NCBI GenBank assembly: GCA_036362985.1
Contig: JAYGXS010000006.1
Coordinates: 8,471,014 to 8,535,013 of the forward strand
Source: Ligula intestinalis
Lineage: Eukaryota > Platyhelminthes > Cestoda > Diphyllobothriidea > Diphyllobothriidae
Length of the DNA: 64,000 bases
Reading direction: 5' to 3'
Shown one piece after another: positions 36,772 through 48,064 of this stretch. The notes under the pieces are model-generated. The model was not told where the DNA came from, searched no databases, and was given only the letters and a program-made list of their open reading frames with translations. Position numbers and translations under genes: made by a program. The first letter of the stretch is position 1, and each line of letters starts with the position of its first letter.

Positions 36772-38384
36772 GTATGCGTGTTAGTTTATATGCGCAGTTA
36801 TTTCCTGCATTAAGGCTATGCATGGGCAACTCGGAAAACTGGTCACGTCTCTTTACATCCAGTTGGTGCTTGCGGATGTGTGTGGAGATGGTCCTTCAAG
36901 TTTGGCCGCAAAAGAGGTTATTACGGGCTTTGCATTAGATCCTTCATGTGAGTTCTTAAGAAGCAAAATAGATAACACTATTCTTAGGGTGTAAAAACTG
37001 TGTGCGTAAAGTAACGATCAGTTTGTGCATCACTTTTATTTGGTATTTCCGCCTTTGCCTTTGGGCAATTACAGATATCCTTGAAGGAAACACCATGTAT
37101 TTGTTCAGAGCAGTGCATCTTTTCCTGCCACAGCGGCCTCTTCACAGTAATTATTTTGCAAGACAGGAGGTTGCTGGCTGTTATGCGTGTCACTTTTTTG
37201 CTGCACGCAAACATCCAGAAAAATGAGGCAATTGGTATAATCCTGGTCGAGTGTTTATTAAATTATCTTTCTCCAAGAACAATTTCCATCAAATAACATT
37301 TGATGGGATGCCTGGCTTCCAAATTATATGAAAAAAAACAATTTATTTCTGAACTGGGCTACGCAAATGAATACAAGATGTAGCAGATTATGCGAACTTA
37401 TTTGGTCAACTACATTTCTGCTAACACACATGACGTAGGAATGAAGGAGTAATGCCTCCTGGATTAGAATCACTGAGTTCGTCGACAACTAGTGGTTTTT
37501 TCCTCGTGCGAAAGTGTCAATATTTATAAAATAATCGGTCGAGGCGTTATCACTACCCTCTAGGTGTTTCTCACACGTGATAAAATTCGACCAATTTGCA
37601 GGCCAGTTTCGCTTATTGAGCGTGCCCCTATCCAATTAGATAGCAACGTCATGTTACGCAGGGCCTGCAGCGGACGACAACAGGTGAGATTTAGCCTATG
37701 TGGTGCCCATGTATTCTCTAGTAGTAATCGTAATATCAACAGGACTGAGTTAGTAGGATGGGTAATTTAGGTGTTGCGATTATCGCAGATTGTTTGCTAA
37801 CTGCCATCCTATCAACGTCTTCACACAGATAGTGGTGTCATATTGACAAAGGTTGGTGAAGAGCAAAGCACAATTGGATGCCGAAGTAACAAAAATCAAT
37901 CCTGGTCCATAACTGCCCATACAGAATCACAAAGCATTTGAAAATGGACAGCAAATAAGAAGCCTTGATTAAGCGTTTGAAGCTGTTGAACGGACAATCC
38001 TCGGTTTGTTCATTATGTGAACTAACCTGTTTTTTGTCCGGGGGACAGACGAAACTATAACGTATGCATGTGTGATGTAAGATAAAAATAGGGCGGCAAA
38101 AGTTTCTATATTTTGTTCCGTTTGCATGAATGCAACTGCAGCGCATTTTATCTATGAGGCTGAAGACAGACTAATAGTCGGTCGGGCTTCTTAAGTATGT
38201 TTGATGTCGGAGAGCGAACCAAACTCGAGGTTTCGCCTACAGTCAGTAATAAATTTTATGAAATGCTGCTGGATATACTTAAATATGCTCACATATTGGA
38301 AGGATTGCGCATGTTGTTTTTTTAACAATAATTTTGTCATTGAAGATATATGTGTTTTGGGCACGTCAGGATACCGGCTGTCGA
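36772..38384 (-). pseudogene. Penelope-like element, right member of a tail-to-tail pair
   Basis: Reverse complement of 28986-30616, about 90-95% identical by eye; the shared outer end is GGATACCGGCTGTCGA at 38369-38384. On the minus strand the block NCPKAKAEIPNKSDAQTDRY near 37080 corresponds in another frame to the left copy's SEIAQRQRRKYQ. The two copies have different frameshifts, so they decayed separately after duplication or insertion. The inner (3') end is cut by the gap at 36662-36771. Inactive. Confidence 0.7.
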
Positions 38385-38399
38385 CAGGCACATTTTCTC

Positions 38400-39330
38400 A
38401 AAACTTGTCTTATGATTTGACCACTTCAATATCTGACTGAATTTTATTTTCTCGAATGGTAGAAGGTACTGTAAGGATAGATTTATTGTTAACAACATAT
38501 TAAGAAGCTTTTTTTTAGACAGCAGTCACACTTGGCGAACGCACGTGCAGTCATGCCTAAGAGATTGTCGACAGCTGATTTTACATAATTGTTGAGCTCA
38601 ACTTTTTATCCAATTGGTGTGTTGAATTACAGATGGAGGAGGGGTGCCGCTTGTAAATATCCATGTTCTGTTGGCAGGAATTGGTGTAATCAGTAAGCGC
38701 TTAGCTAGCTGGGACTTCATCATGCACGCGTGGACCTGAGCGGAAGTTGGCCAAACGTCACCGATGTAATGCTATCCTCCGGAAATCTTGTGCGATACAT
38801 GCGGAACGAGCCAAATTTACAATAAACCAATACAAATGTTGGGCAACAGTTCAGTGCACAATTCATGGGGCGCGTGGTTGCTGTCGTCATTTGCTATGTA
38901 AGGTGAATGCACATGAACAAATTTCACGTTCCTTGAAAAGAACAGGTAGTCAAACGCTTTATTCGAACTGCTAAACTGAAAGTGGCTGTCAACAAGTAAG
39001 CTTTTGTATTATTGATACGTTAAAGGAAAAGTGGTAATAATAAATTCTTACACGAAACTTGGCACGGGATCTGGAATGCACCCGAAGTTTATTTGCATAA
39101 ACACCCACTTCTAACTGTCTGTATGCTAGCCTGCTACTGGAAGTGCTTGGTAAATTTTCTTAATATGAGATAAGTAGATTGATCATTTAAAAACTCAATA
39201 TGTGTCGGTCGTCCAATACAACTAGCTCGGACGACTGAGTTGCTTGGAAAATTCGCGAAATGCACGAAACTTTAGTACATCGGTGGACCATTTAAGCTAA
39301 TTTTTTGTTCAATCAACCTCTACAGCCATG
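38400..39330. other. Spacer between two minus-strand PLE segments
   Basis: A 75-codon frame at 38747-38974 has no recognised motif. Nothing else was identified. Confidence 0.35.
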
Positions 39331-39339
39331 GGATGTAAA

Positions 39340-39640
39340 AAAAACCTGCAGTTTCAATCATCGTTTTATTTTACGGCTCCTCTGGCCTCCCATTAACTGA
39401 GCCCGGCCTTGTTTCTCCTGTATGTAATCTCCTTTCTTCAACAATAGCTTACCCCTCCTTCTAGTAATGTTAAGTTGATATGGCCGAGATTTATAGGTGG
39501 AATCGGAAGAGAAAAGTATCATATATGAGACTCGTGCATGAATGTTGGCGCCATTCCCTTTTTTGGGAGTTGAGAGAAACTTAAATATCATGTCTCAAGT
39601 TCTTTGTCGTTAAAAAGGCCCATCTTTAAAAGGCTCCACA
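39340..39640 (-). repeat. PLE-associated 3' module G, copy 2
   Basis: Inverted copy of 31280-31620; the core encodes KSRPYQLNITRRR on the minus strand. It lies downstream (minus-strand sense) of the PLE fragment at 40140-40950, mirroring the PLE-then-G order at 29-31.6 kb. Confidence 0.5.
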
Positions 39641-40139
39641 ACGCCGGCACCTAAACCATTCTGGACTTCAATTCATGCTCGAGAGCGAGGTTAACAATAA
39701 AGTCCAATTCTTGGAAATTCTCGTGCACCCCATGGAAAGGGTAAGCTAGCTCGATAAGGAAGAAATCATCCATTATATCTAATTCAAAACTTGTGACAGC
39801 GTATACGGTGGCCAAACATGATTGTCCATCTCCACCCGCATTGGCGCGCACCAAGTGGCAGTGCAAATACGTGATCATTTGCGCTCACACAAGGCCAAGG
39901 ATTTCTCGAGGCCGGTCACTGCACTTACTCATCAATTGGACGATATATGGTAGCGTATTGAAGGTAGAAACATCTGAAAAAAATACGGATAAGGGTAACA
40001 GCCCATTAATACAGATTAACATCAACGACAACTTCTTAGGCACATTCCCTGCAGGTTGTCCTGTCATTTTCCATCCAAAAATAATGCAAATTACGGTGGC
40101 AATACAAGCAAACATGCGAGTTTCAGGGAATAATTGAGA

Positions 40140-40950
40140 CGAAGACTACTCGATCGCTAGAAAAATACTTGTAAATGCCTGACGTTTCGACATCCGTCGC
40201 AGACTCATGATGAGAGACGCTAACAGAAAAAAAGTAGGAGAAACGGGTGCAACATGCAGTATTTATAGAAAACTGTCATTACGGCAAACATACAGCGGCA
40301 ATCGGCGTTAATTGCCTTATCACGCGTGGATAGTTTGTTATACTGCGTGCGGACTCTTACCGGTTGAAGTTTCAACTTGCGTGCTGGACACGGGCGTGAT
40401 GAGTGGTCGGCCATCTGGTCCTCCGCTGTGGGCGTAGGGTGATGTGGTGGCCTTGCCGTTCCAAATGTGGCGACTTGCTTTGGTCGAATTTATTCTGTGC
40501 ACCAAATATGGATTGAGCAATTAATTGCACTTTTTTACGGATCGGGGGCCCATACACGATGACTGAAATAATTCCTGGATCACCGAAATGTCATTTATTG
40601 CGCTAATATCGGCCAAATCAAATTTGAATATGTGGCCGGGTCTAATCAAATGAGCCGCAACATGAGAATTGGCATCATTTCACTGCGTGTTTAGAAATTT
40701 TCTTTTTGAGAAGTCTGCCAGTTTATCCGACACATCAACTTTGCCCACAACTGCCCCAGATCCTGTAAACGACTCCGGATTTTTCATGCCGTGACAATTT
40801 TTCTTAAGGCTTTAAATTCTGACAGCTTATGGTTGCCTCTGGCCTTTCTGTGAGTTCAAATCCAAGTGGTGTGAGATGGCGGCCGACAGCCTCCAAGAGG
40901 TTTTGACGTACGGTATCGCGCACCGAGTTTCGGGTGTGGAGGGATTTTGT
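40140..40950 (-). pseudogene. Penelope-like element, GIY-YIG region and 3' tail
   Basis: Minus-strand translation shows VDVSDKLADFSKRKF, then NSHVAAHLIRPGHIFKFD near 40670-40620, corresponding to the S.vA.H....GH.f.f segment of PLE GIY-YIG domains. IQELFQSSCMG and NPYLVHRINSTK follow. The 3' tail contains SHHESATDVETSGIYKYF near 40215-40160, then FVSIIPETRMFACIATVICI continuing inside 40137-39885. The catalytic GIY...YIG core itself is unreadable. This segment plus module G (39340-39640) likely represents one element followed by a second element at 38384, that is, two PLE segments in tandem on the minus strand. Confidence 0.55.
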
Positions 40951-40999
40951 TGGCAGTAAAGAGTTGCCAATTAATGCTCACACTATTTTAAAAATTAAT

Positions 41000-41265
41000 T
41001 CTTACACCATGGACTGATGCAATTTGCATCTAGCAGTTGGAGTCCACATTTTGTCAATAAGTAATTTTACCAACGTTTTTGACATTTTAGTTGTTTGTTG
41101 CATATTTAATATCCTATTTTATGAATCCTATTTTCTAAAAGCAGGACCTTCTTTCAAAACGATAAATTATGAATGAGAAAGCTAATATACTCGTGTAAAA
41201 TGCTAAATGCAAACAGTTTTTTTGCACAGTCAAGTTTTGTTGGAATCACACATTGGCAGTTTGGC
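41000..41265 (+). repeat. Dispersed repeat family D, copy 1
   Basis: Starts at CCATGGACTGATGCAATTTG. Matches 57815-58090 (plus) and 62880-63025 (minus). Shared features are the CCATGGACTGA start, a TTTTAGTTGTTYGTTGC-like block, a GAATGA block, and CAGTCAAGTYYTGTTGGAA near the end in copies 1 and 2. No coding capacity recognised. Confidence 0.6.
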
Positions 41266-41367
41266 AAAGAAATAACTGATTTGAAATGTTAGAACATTTT
41301 AAGAGTTATTTTTTTGTCCAAAGGTATTTGTTTGAGTCTGATGATTAGATATCACGCAACCGTTGAA

Positions 41368-42185
41368 CTAAAGACGGATAAATTTGTCCAGTGAGCCCAA
41401 AGAAACAATACACGCATTATTAAAGCTTAAAATTTGATTCTCGGGTGGTAGATCAGAAGAAAGAGGAGAGTTCACCGAAAGAGGTTGATCACAAGCCCGA
41501 AGTTTCAGGTAATGGTCTCGTCTTCCCATCTTCAGATAGTTGATACTCTGGCTCTTAATGCTGTCTTTTTTGTGACTGCATGGTTGACCAATCATGTTTG
41601 AGCCTCTCTGTGTGTCCCTCGTCTCGTCCTCAGTCACCTCGTCCGTCGGCCACCTGCCTGTCACCATGGCGGCCCCTTGTGTGTGCGCAACGTGGCCCTT
41701 TGAAACACAATGACTAATGCTCCAAATAAGCATGTTGACCGCGGCGGCGGTGGCGGCTGACCACGTGGTAATGCGGCTTGCGCTGATGTCAGACTCCGGT
41801 CTGTTCATCCCGTCACCTTCCATGGTGTCTCGAGTGGGTACCGACATGCACACGTTGGCTGAGATGTCGGCTACGCGCGTGCTTATCTCAAGTGATTCGG
41901 TGTTGGCCCCGGAAGCGTTCGATCTATTGACCCGCGTAACGCCCGAACTTGTTTTCGGCCCCCGTTGTTCGATGCTGCGTCCGTCCCCAAATAGCAAGTT
42001 CCTTAAGAATATCCACGGGCGTTTTTCGAACGGGCTCGAATGCCACCCAAACCGCAAACAGATGAACCCTGCTCATCAAAGTATGACGGAGCATTCCATA
42101 CATGAAAGGCGTTTCCCAAGTTGTGGTTAGATCTGTCGCGCCTCTTGGAATAGGGGATGGCCACTAGCTTACGTGCACCATCCGA
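41368..42185 (-). pseudogene. Penelope-like element 3' half, minus arm of head-to-head pair, GIY-YIG deleted
   Basis: A 229-codon open frame (42057-41368) encodes the PLE C-terminal tail: FGDGRSIEQRGPKTSSGV, then CMSVPTRDTMEGDGMNRPES, WPTDEVTEDETRDTQRGSNM and MGRRDHYLKLRACDQPLSVN. Upstream in another frame (42175-42010) lies RKLVAIPYSKRRDRSNHNLG with GNAFHVW, the piece that precedes GIY-YIG in this family. The two are joined directly, so about 300 bp with the endonuclease core present in the plus arm are missing. The tail is ~95% identical to 42525-43075 on the other strand and is clearly GC-richer than the surroundings. Its function is unknown; it may be tail coding or conserved untranslated sequence. 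Confidence 0.75.
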
Positions 42186-43112
42186 CAACATGCAATGCGA
42201 CTTAAAGGCCCTATAGCTAAACAGGAGAAGTCAGGCGTCGTTTACCGACTTCAGTGCAGGTGTGGGATGTGCAACTATGTTGGAGAAACCGTCTGACAAC
42301 TTCAAACGCGAATGCAGGAGCATAAGCGAGCCGTAGGGAGGTTGGACCCAAAGTCGGAGGTAGCAACCCGTGCTGCACAGATGGAACACGAATGTTACTT
42401 TAACGCGGTTAAAATTGTGTGCCGTGGTGATGATCATACATCAAGATAGGTTAAAGAAGCCTTAAAGTCGACCAACGCTTCAGTCAACCACCACATAAAT
42501 TTACCGGCCCCCTTTGTTGTTTTTAGGACTTTCTTATTTGGGGACGGACGCAGCATCGAACAACGGGGGCCGAAAACAAGTTCGGGCGTGAGAGGGGTCA
42601 ATGGACCAAACGCTTCCGGGGCCAACACCGACACACTTGAGAGTAGCACGCGCGTAGCCGACATCTCAGTCAACGTGTGCATGTCGGTACCCACTCGAGA
42701 CACCATGGAAGGCGACGGGATGAACAGACCGGAGTCTGACATCAGTGCAAGCCGCATTACCACGCGGTCAGCCGCCGCCGCCGCGGTCAACATGCTTATT
42801 TGTAGCATTAGTCATTGTGTTTCAAAGGGCCACGTTGCGCACACACAAGGGGCCGCCATGGTGACAGGCAGGTGGCCGACGGACGAGGTGACTGAGGACG
42901 AGGCGAGGGACACACAGAGAGGCTCAAACATGATTGGTCAACCATGCAGTCACAAAAAAGCCAGCATAAAGACGAGGGCCTTGAGCCAGAGTATCAACTA
43001 TCTGAAGATGGGAAGACGAGACCATTACCCGAACATTCGGGCTTGTGAGCAACCTCTTCCGGTGAACGCTTTTCTTTCTACAGAATATGGTACGTTCTGG
43101 TACATTTCGTAG
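42186..43112 (+). pseudogene. Penelope-like element 3' half, plus arm with GIY-YIG domain
   Basis: The GIY-YIG domain reads KSGVVYRLQCRCGMCNYVGE near 42225-42285, then a stop replaces the usual Gly of the T-G-R motif. QLQTRMQEHKRAVGRLDPKS, EVATRAAQMEHECYFNAVKI and SVNHHINLPAPF follow up to ~42505, a good match along the whole PLE GIY-YIG domain. After a frame change a 174-codon open frame (42588-43112) carries the same tail as the minus arm (ADISVNVCMSVPTRDTMEGD, GRRDHYPNIRACEQPLPVN). RT is missing. The two arms meet head to head near 42185. The single stop and frame change make this the youngest-looking PLE segment in the window. Confidence 0.8.
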
Positions 43113-43119
43113 ACTCTTT

Positions 43120-43855
43120 TTTCCGATTTTTTACTGATCAAAATCCATAATGTTGCGTCCCTCCGATATAAAAGCACGTTTTCAATGGTCAACGTCATTT
43201 GGCTGTTTAAGCGCGATAGAGTGCAGACTATAAAGGTGCAGGCAGGATGAGGAAATGCACCGTTAAAATTTTAAAGCAGACAAGAGCCGAATTCGCCAAG
43301 CGAAATCGAAAAAGAAGTTATACTGAAAACATATTTCTGATTGCTAGTACACCGTCACGTATAAGCCCACAAATTCTGCGACGTGTCGATGTGAACAACC
43401 ACACATTTTTAAATCTCCCTGCATAACTTGATAGCAGATGGAGAATGAGTATGTTCGGCTCCGTTTATTATTACCTTAATGATCGTATCCCGAAAGAAAC
43501 ATTTGGAATGCACGCCTTTTGGAAAATCTGGTCCATTATTCGCTCAGCACGTCGTGTGAAGTAGCCATAAACACAATATTAATAAAAGGTTTCATTTACT
43601 CTTGTAAGCGAGGTCTGTTCGTCATAACCCATTATATAAACGACCAAATAATACAAACCTACCTTATAGTTCAATAATGTTATGCTTAGTCTCTGATAGT
43701 GATTAAAAGAGGAGCTGGTCTAATGAAAGGAAAGGGGGAGGTCGACTCAAGTATGTTAATAGTTGAATGGACGATATGTCATGGAAAAAAATCCTGAATT
43801 CAAAAAAATCAACTTTTTGAAGAATGGCATTTCATATAGTAAAGCTAGTTTGTAC
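43120..43855. other. Nothing recognised
   Basis: No motif-bearing frame and no repeat partner found. Confidence 0.4.
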
Positions 43856-43859
43856 ATTG

Positions 43860-44080
43860 TTGACACTGGATCCCCAGGTCATTGTCGTCAGACTTAAGGC
43901 GATGAGAAACAGTTAATTTAAATGTCATAAAATATAGTTACAGTCATCTGATACGGCTTCTTAATGGCAGAGGAAAAATACGCGTCAGTATATAGAAGTA
44001 TAATTATTAGTCCTAATAGCGTTACTGCTAATTGATAACTGTAATTTATATCAGCCTGGGGTGCAGAGATTCTTAGTCAT
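43860..44080 (+). repeat. Dispersed repeat, inverted partner of 7100-7345
   Basis: CTGGATCCCCAGGTCATTGT near 43867 is the reverse-strand match to 7322-7342, with one extra C. Weaker homology extends to about 44080. Confidence 0.5.
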
Positions 44081-44089
44081 CCGGCATTA

Positions 44090-45140
44090 AAAATAATTAA
44101 CAGTTCCGGTATACAGGACTCCGTACTGATCAGATGTAGCCTTTGTTATATTTCTTTGAGTTGTGTTAAACTTTATCCACCTTAAGAGGTTGGGATTGTA
44201 GACATGACTTCCTTTTTATCGAGGCTAAAGCCGAATGATTCCATTTCTGTGGCGATTATGAGCAGATCACGAGCGCAAGTTGCGAAATACCCGGCTTTAA
44301 AAAAATAGTCCGTTTTTATTTAAACACGTGGTGCGTGTTAAGAATAGGCACAATACTAATAATAAGAAGCTTCTAGTGTTCTCAGCAATGTCTGATCTTC
44401 GCTACCGATTAAATAAAAGAACAATGGTGCAAATCTAAGGTGTTGCCCGTAGAATCGATTTGATAAAAAAGAAATTGATGCGCACCTACCTTATCGTGAA
44501 CTTATTTGGGTTTCAGACACGAATTCAGTGTCTACATTGCAGCAGACGTCGCTCATGTAGTTTTGACTATCACAATGAAACCACGTTCCTTGTTTCAGTC
44601 CATCTGTCATTTACAACTGTTTCTCCTGGAAAACATGGCCTCACTTAATGTGATGAGAAAACGTTAACCCAAAAAATATGTTTGCTTAACTGAGAGGTAA
44701 CATAGGTGCAAATGCATAAAATGCTCGCGGCTTTAGTTAAGGGGACAAATTCGTATCATCAGGAAAGTAAATTCTGAAGCAAAGATCAAAATACAGATGT
44801 CAACCGAGGCAATTCAGTTTTTTATAATAAATTGTTTAATCGATGCGTAAGACGGAAGAGACTGATATGTTTAACAATGAGTTAAACTTTTTCCATCTCA
44901 CAATTATTTCGCCCAATGAAGGGCCACTTGGTAATTTTATCTGTTCAATTAAGGAGCATATTTGCGAGTACTTCAATTATATTCGTACTCAATTTTGCAT
45001 CCATTCAAATGATATTTCTTTCCATGGAGAACATCATACAATTGCCACAATCAACAAACTCCCTCTGAGTATAATTTCGAACAAAATGTTCCTACGCATC
45101 AACTACTCCTTAGTTCTTTAAGCAGTTTAGTAACTGCAAA
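44090..45140. other. Nothing recognised
   Basis: Frames at 44460-44648 (62 codons) and 44843-45121 (92 codons) carry no known motif. Confidence 0.4.
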
Positions 45141-45149
45141 CATATATCC

Positions 45150-46015
45150 TGCATTTAAGTTATTAAGACGTGATGCAATTAAATCAGCCCACTAAACAGC
45201 CATCTTCCGGGAAGGAATGACCTAATAAATCCAAACCCCTAAATCAACAAAGCAAATCCCGACTCAGATGTCGTACGATAAAGTCAATCCACCCATGGAA
45301 CTTAGCATTCAGGCAACCAGTTCAGGCATTCATTGTGTGCCTAACCATAATGTCGATTGATCATCATGCCACAAATTCCCAATATACGACCAGGGCGTGG
45401 AATTATGACAATTTTTTTCGCAAAACGTGATCTGCTGATGGACCCAGACATGTAGAAACCCGGAAATTACATCAGATTAATGCTGTTTTCATGTGCCTTT
45501 ATCAGTGTCATTATCTTTGGCTGTATGTGAGTATGAAGTCCTGCGTAAATTTGAAGCGCTATGCTTAAACACTCAATGCTTTAGCGATCCTATCTTTACT
45601 TATTTTAAGATGATACACAATCGAGGAACTTATCTCATTTGACATGCCACATTGGCAGTTTGTAGTCAGGCGATAATCTAGCTGAGTTTTCGTTCAATCA
45701 ATAAAGATATAATATTTGAAGTATTCTGCGAGATAAAGGTTAATTATAGGAAAATGCCAATCTGTGATCCTACCTAGAAGTGCAAATTATTTTAAACAAT
45801 GCATATAACCAATAACTGCAAACGATTATGTTAATTAATATGATTGTTAAATTATTTGGCGTTCTCATATAGATGGATTCAATGGCCTAGTTTGCTGCCA
45901 CACGCAATGCATATCAAGTTTTGAAAATATAACTATATGAGCGGGCTCAATGATTAAAAAACACATTGGCCGTACGCTTAGGATGGCTCCTCAAAAGTTC
46001 AGTCAGTGCAAATGC
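45150..46015 (+). repeat. Module C, copy 1
   Basis: Aligns over its whole length with 56805-57650 (same strand). Landmarks are AATAAATCCAAACCCCTAAA, GACCAGGGCGTGGAATTATG, CGTGATCTGCTGATGGACCC and a CCTCAAAAGTTCAGTCAGTG end. A shortened copy lies at 58840-59480. Module C here ends at about 46015, where the tail of the ~6.0 kb unit's half B begins. No coding capacity recognised. Confidence 0.75.
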
Positions 46016-46905
46016 CGAAAATCCTATTGAACTGCGCATGCGCAGGCTCAAGGTTAATGAAAGATGCTTTTTATTCACGTCATGGCTTTGAGGTTTAGAA
46101 AAATACTGAAGACGCATCAGGCGTTATTAAAATTCTGAAGTGCCAGCAAAATAAATCACAGTATCGGTTGCATAATGTGTGATTGCTGAACATGATACAG
46201 AACCGTTAACGACGCTTTCAATTTATTTTTTATCCTTTTACTGTTAATTATTTTCTGGTATCAGGATCTGCTCATTTGTGAACATTCTATGTCTTCCATT
46301 CTTCCACAACGTTTCAAAAAATGCTTTGTAATTATTCAAAGTTATGCTGTGATTCATGTCAGCAAACATTTGCCTATTTCGCTTATCTTCAATAACAACA
46401 TGATTGATAGTATAATATAGTGCATTAAGATCTTCTCATTTACCCATGGTTAGTTTTCCAAATACTTCGATTTACTTAACAGATACACATCAATATTACG
46501 TTATTGTCTGTGATTGCTTGAACATTGAGGTCATCAGTCTACAAACGTGTTAACATGCCTTCAAATATAAGCATTTTCTTTTGTCTTATGCATAATCTAT
46601 GCAATGCAAAAGGTGCACTTGTCATAGGCATTCCGTCAAACCTATGTGCGGTTATTAGTTTCAAAAAACCCTCATAGATCGAGGCCGAATAGAAGGTTAT
46701 ATAGCTTTATGTGATTGATTAAGTAAATTGGTATTTTTTATGAACTAATGCAAATTAGCTTATCATTATTTTGTTCACTTTCTCTTGAAATAGTCGCTGC
46801 AGCAATGTATTTAAGGGAGCATTTAGGGACTCTTTCATCATTTTAATAAACAACAAACACTTTGCTATTAAAACATGCAAATCCAAGGGAAGACTGCGGA
46901 TCCAT

Positions 46906-47157
46906 TTAATCCATTTCGCATGATAGCCAACACTCTTTCTGCGAATAGAAGTGAACATCCTGGTCACAAAAAGCAATTGAGAAGAGGATGCCGAAACAAC
47001 CGGCAAATGAACCCATTATCCCAATAATCTTGTTTGCTACTTCTCGCTTTTTTTGCCAGTAGTTTACTTCAGTAACTAAGAACCGAAAAATGTAAGGAAT
47101 TTGGATATTAATCGCCAAATAAATGCAGAATTTTATTTCAGTCATAAAGATTTGCAC
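46906..47157 (-). other. Small membrane-segment ORF (83 codons), unknown
   Basis: Open minus-strand frame with INIQIPYIFRFLVTEVNYWQ, KKREVANKIIGIMGSFAGCF and GILFSIAFCDQDVHF. One predicted membrane helix spans about residues 43-65, preceded by a Lys/Arg cluster. The counterpart at 53710-53982 is also open, while that at 1800-2065 has two stops. The protein is not recognised. It could be a relic exon of a host or element gene carried inside the unit. Confidence 0.3.
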
Positions 47158-47610
47158 ACTGACTTAGCTGTCAATGTGGTGTTTTCTATTTTCGAAGCTC
47201 GCAATTATGTACACTTCATACTTATTTAATGAGCAAAATTAACTGGAGAAAGTGATAGATCTAAAACAAATTTTGTCGTGGTACTTTAGGCATACTATAA
47301 CTTTTTGCCCGCTTTTTTACAGGAATCATATTAGCCCTGGCTATGTGTGCTTCTAGTCAACCTACATTTTTTATATCACTGTATCGCTCAAATCAGTTAA
47401 ATGTAACCAAGCAACTTAGCAGAGCCGGCAGAATACACATCTGTATAAAGTACCATTATTTTATCGGAAAATGTAATATATATTTATATATTTCTTTGCA
47501 TTTTATCACAATGCACGGGCCTACGCCAGCTCCGGTATCAATAAATTGGCATCCATTAATTTTCTTATTTATCCTAGATCAGTAAGCGATAAAAAGTAGC
47601 ATACTTGTAT

Positions 47611-47858
47611 TTTGTTGAGTGTTCTTTTGTGTGTATATCAGCAGCAATTCGGGAGGACATATATACTTCTTTGATGTCAATTGTGTTTAAGTCTATAAAA
47701 TTTTGTTGAGCAATTCGGGAGGACATATATCCTTCTTTGATGTCAATTGTGTTTAAGTCTATAACATTTTGTTGAGTGTTCTTTTGTGTGTATATCAGCA
47801 GCAATTCGGGAGGACATATATACTTCTTTGATTTCAATTGTGTTTAAGTCTATAATAT
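47611..47858 (+). repeat. Three-unit minisatellite (91/66/91 bp) inside half A
   Basis: Units start with TTTGTTGAG at 47611, 47702 and 47768. Units 1 and 3 are 91 bp. Unit 2 is 66 bp because ~25 bp (the TGTTCTTTTGTGTGTATATC segment) are missing. The sister copies at ~1110-1170 and ~55160-55265 have a single unit, so the expansion is specific to this copy. A minus-strand frame (47837-47574) stays open through all three units, repeating NTIDIKE.YMSSRIA. Confidence 0.9.
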
Positions 47859-48064
47859 TATCAAGAAAGAATGTCAATTTACTTTTAATTGAAAGCTATT
47901 TTTGAGGCTTGTGCCAGTTTTGCTTCATTAAGGCAAATAGATTTTCATTTTGAATGGGGTCGGGACTATTGGGCGGGCTTAAAAATTGTTCGCAGGCCGC
48001 GTGCAGAAAGGCTGGCTGTTGTTTTAAAAAAATAAGCTTATATAGGTTAGCTTACTTCCGTGAA

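Noticed and set aside
36486..36938. Frames of 66-109 codons spanning the 110-N gap
   Set aside because: Artefacts of reading through N; only the part after 36772 is real sequence, and it belongs to the PLE arm.
42434..42808. Minus-strand 124-codon frame starting MLQISMLTAAA
   Set aside because: It is the antisense of the plus-strand PLE tail; the mirror frame at 41717-42130 is the antisense of the minus arm.
47611..47858. CRISPR-like array
   Set aside because: The repeats are contiguous 91/66/91-bp units without spacers in eukaryotic-type repeat DNA.
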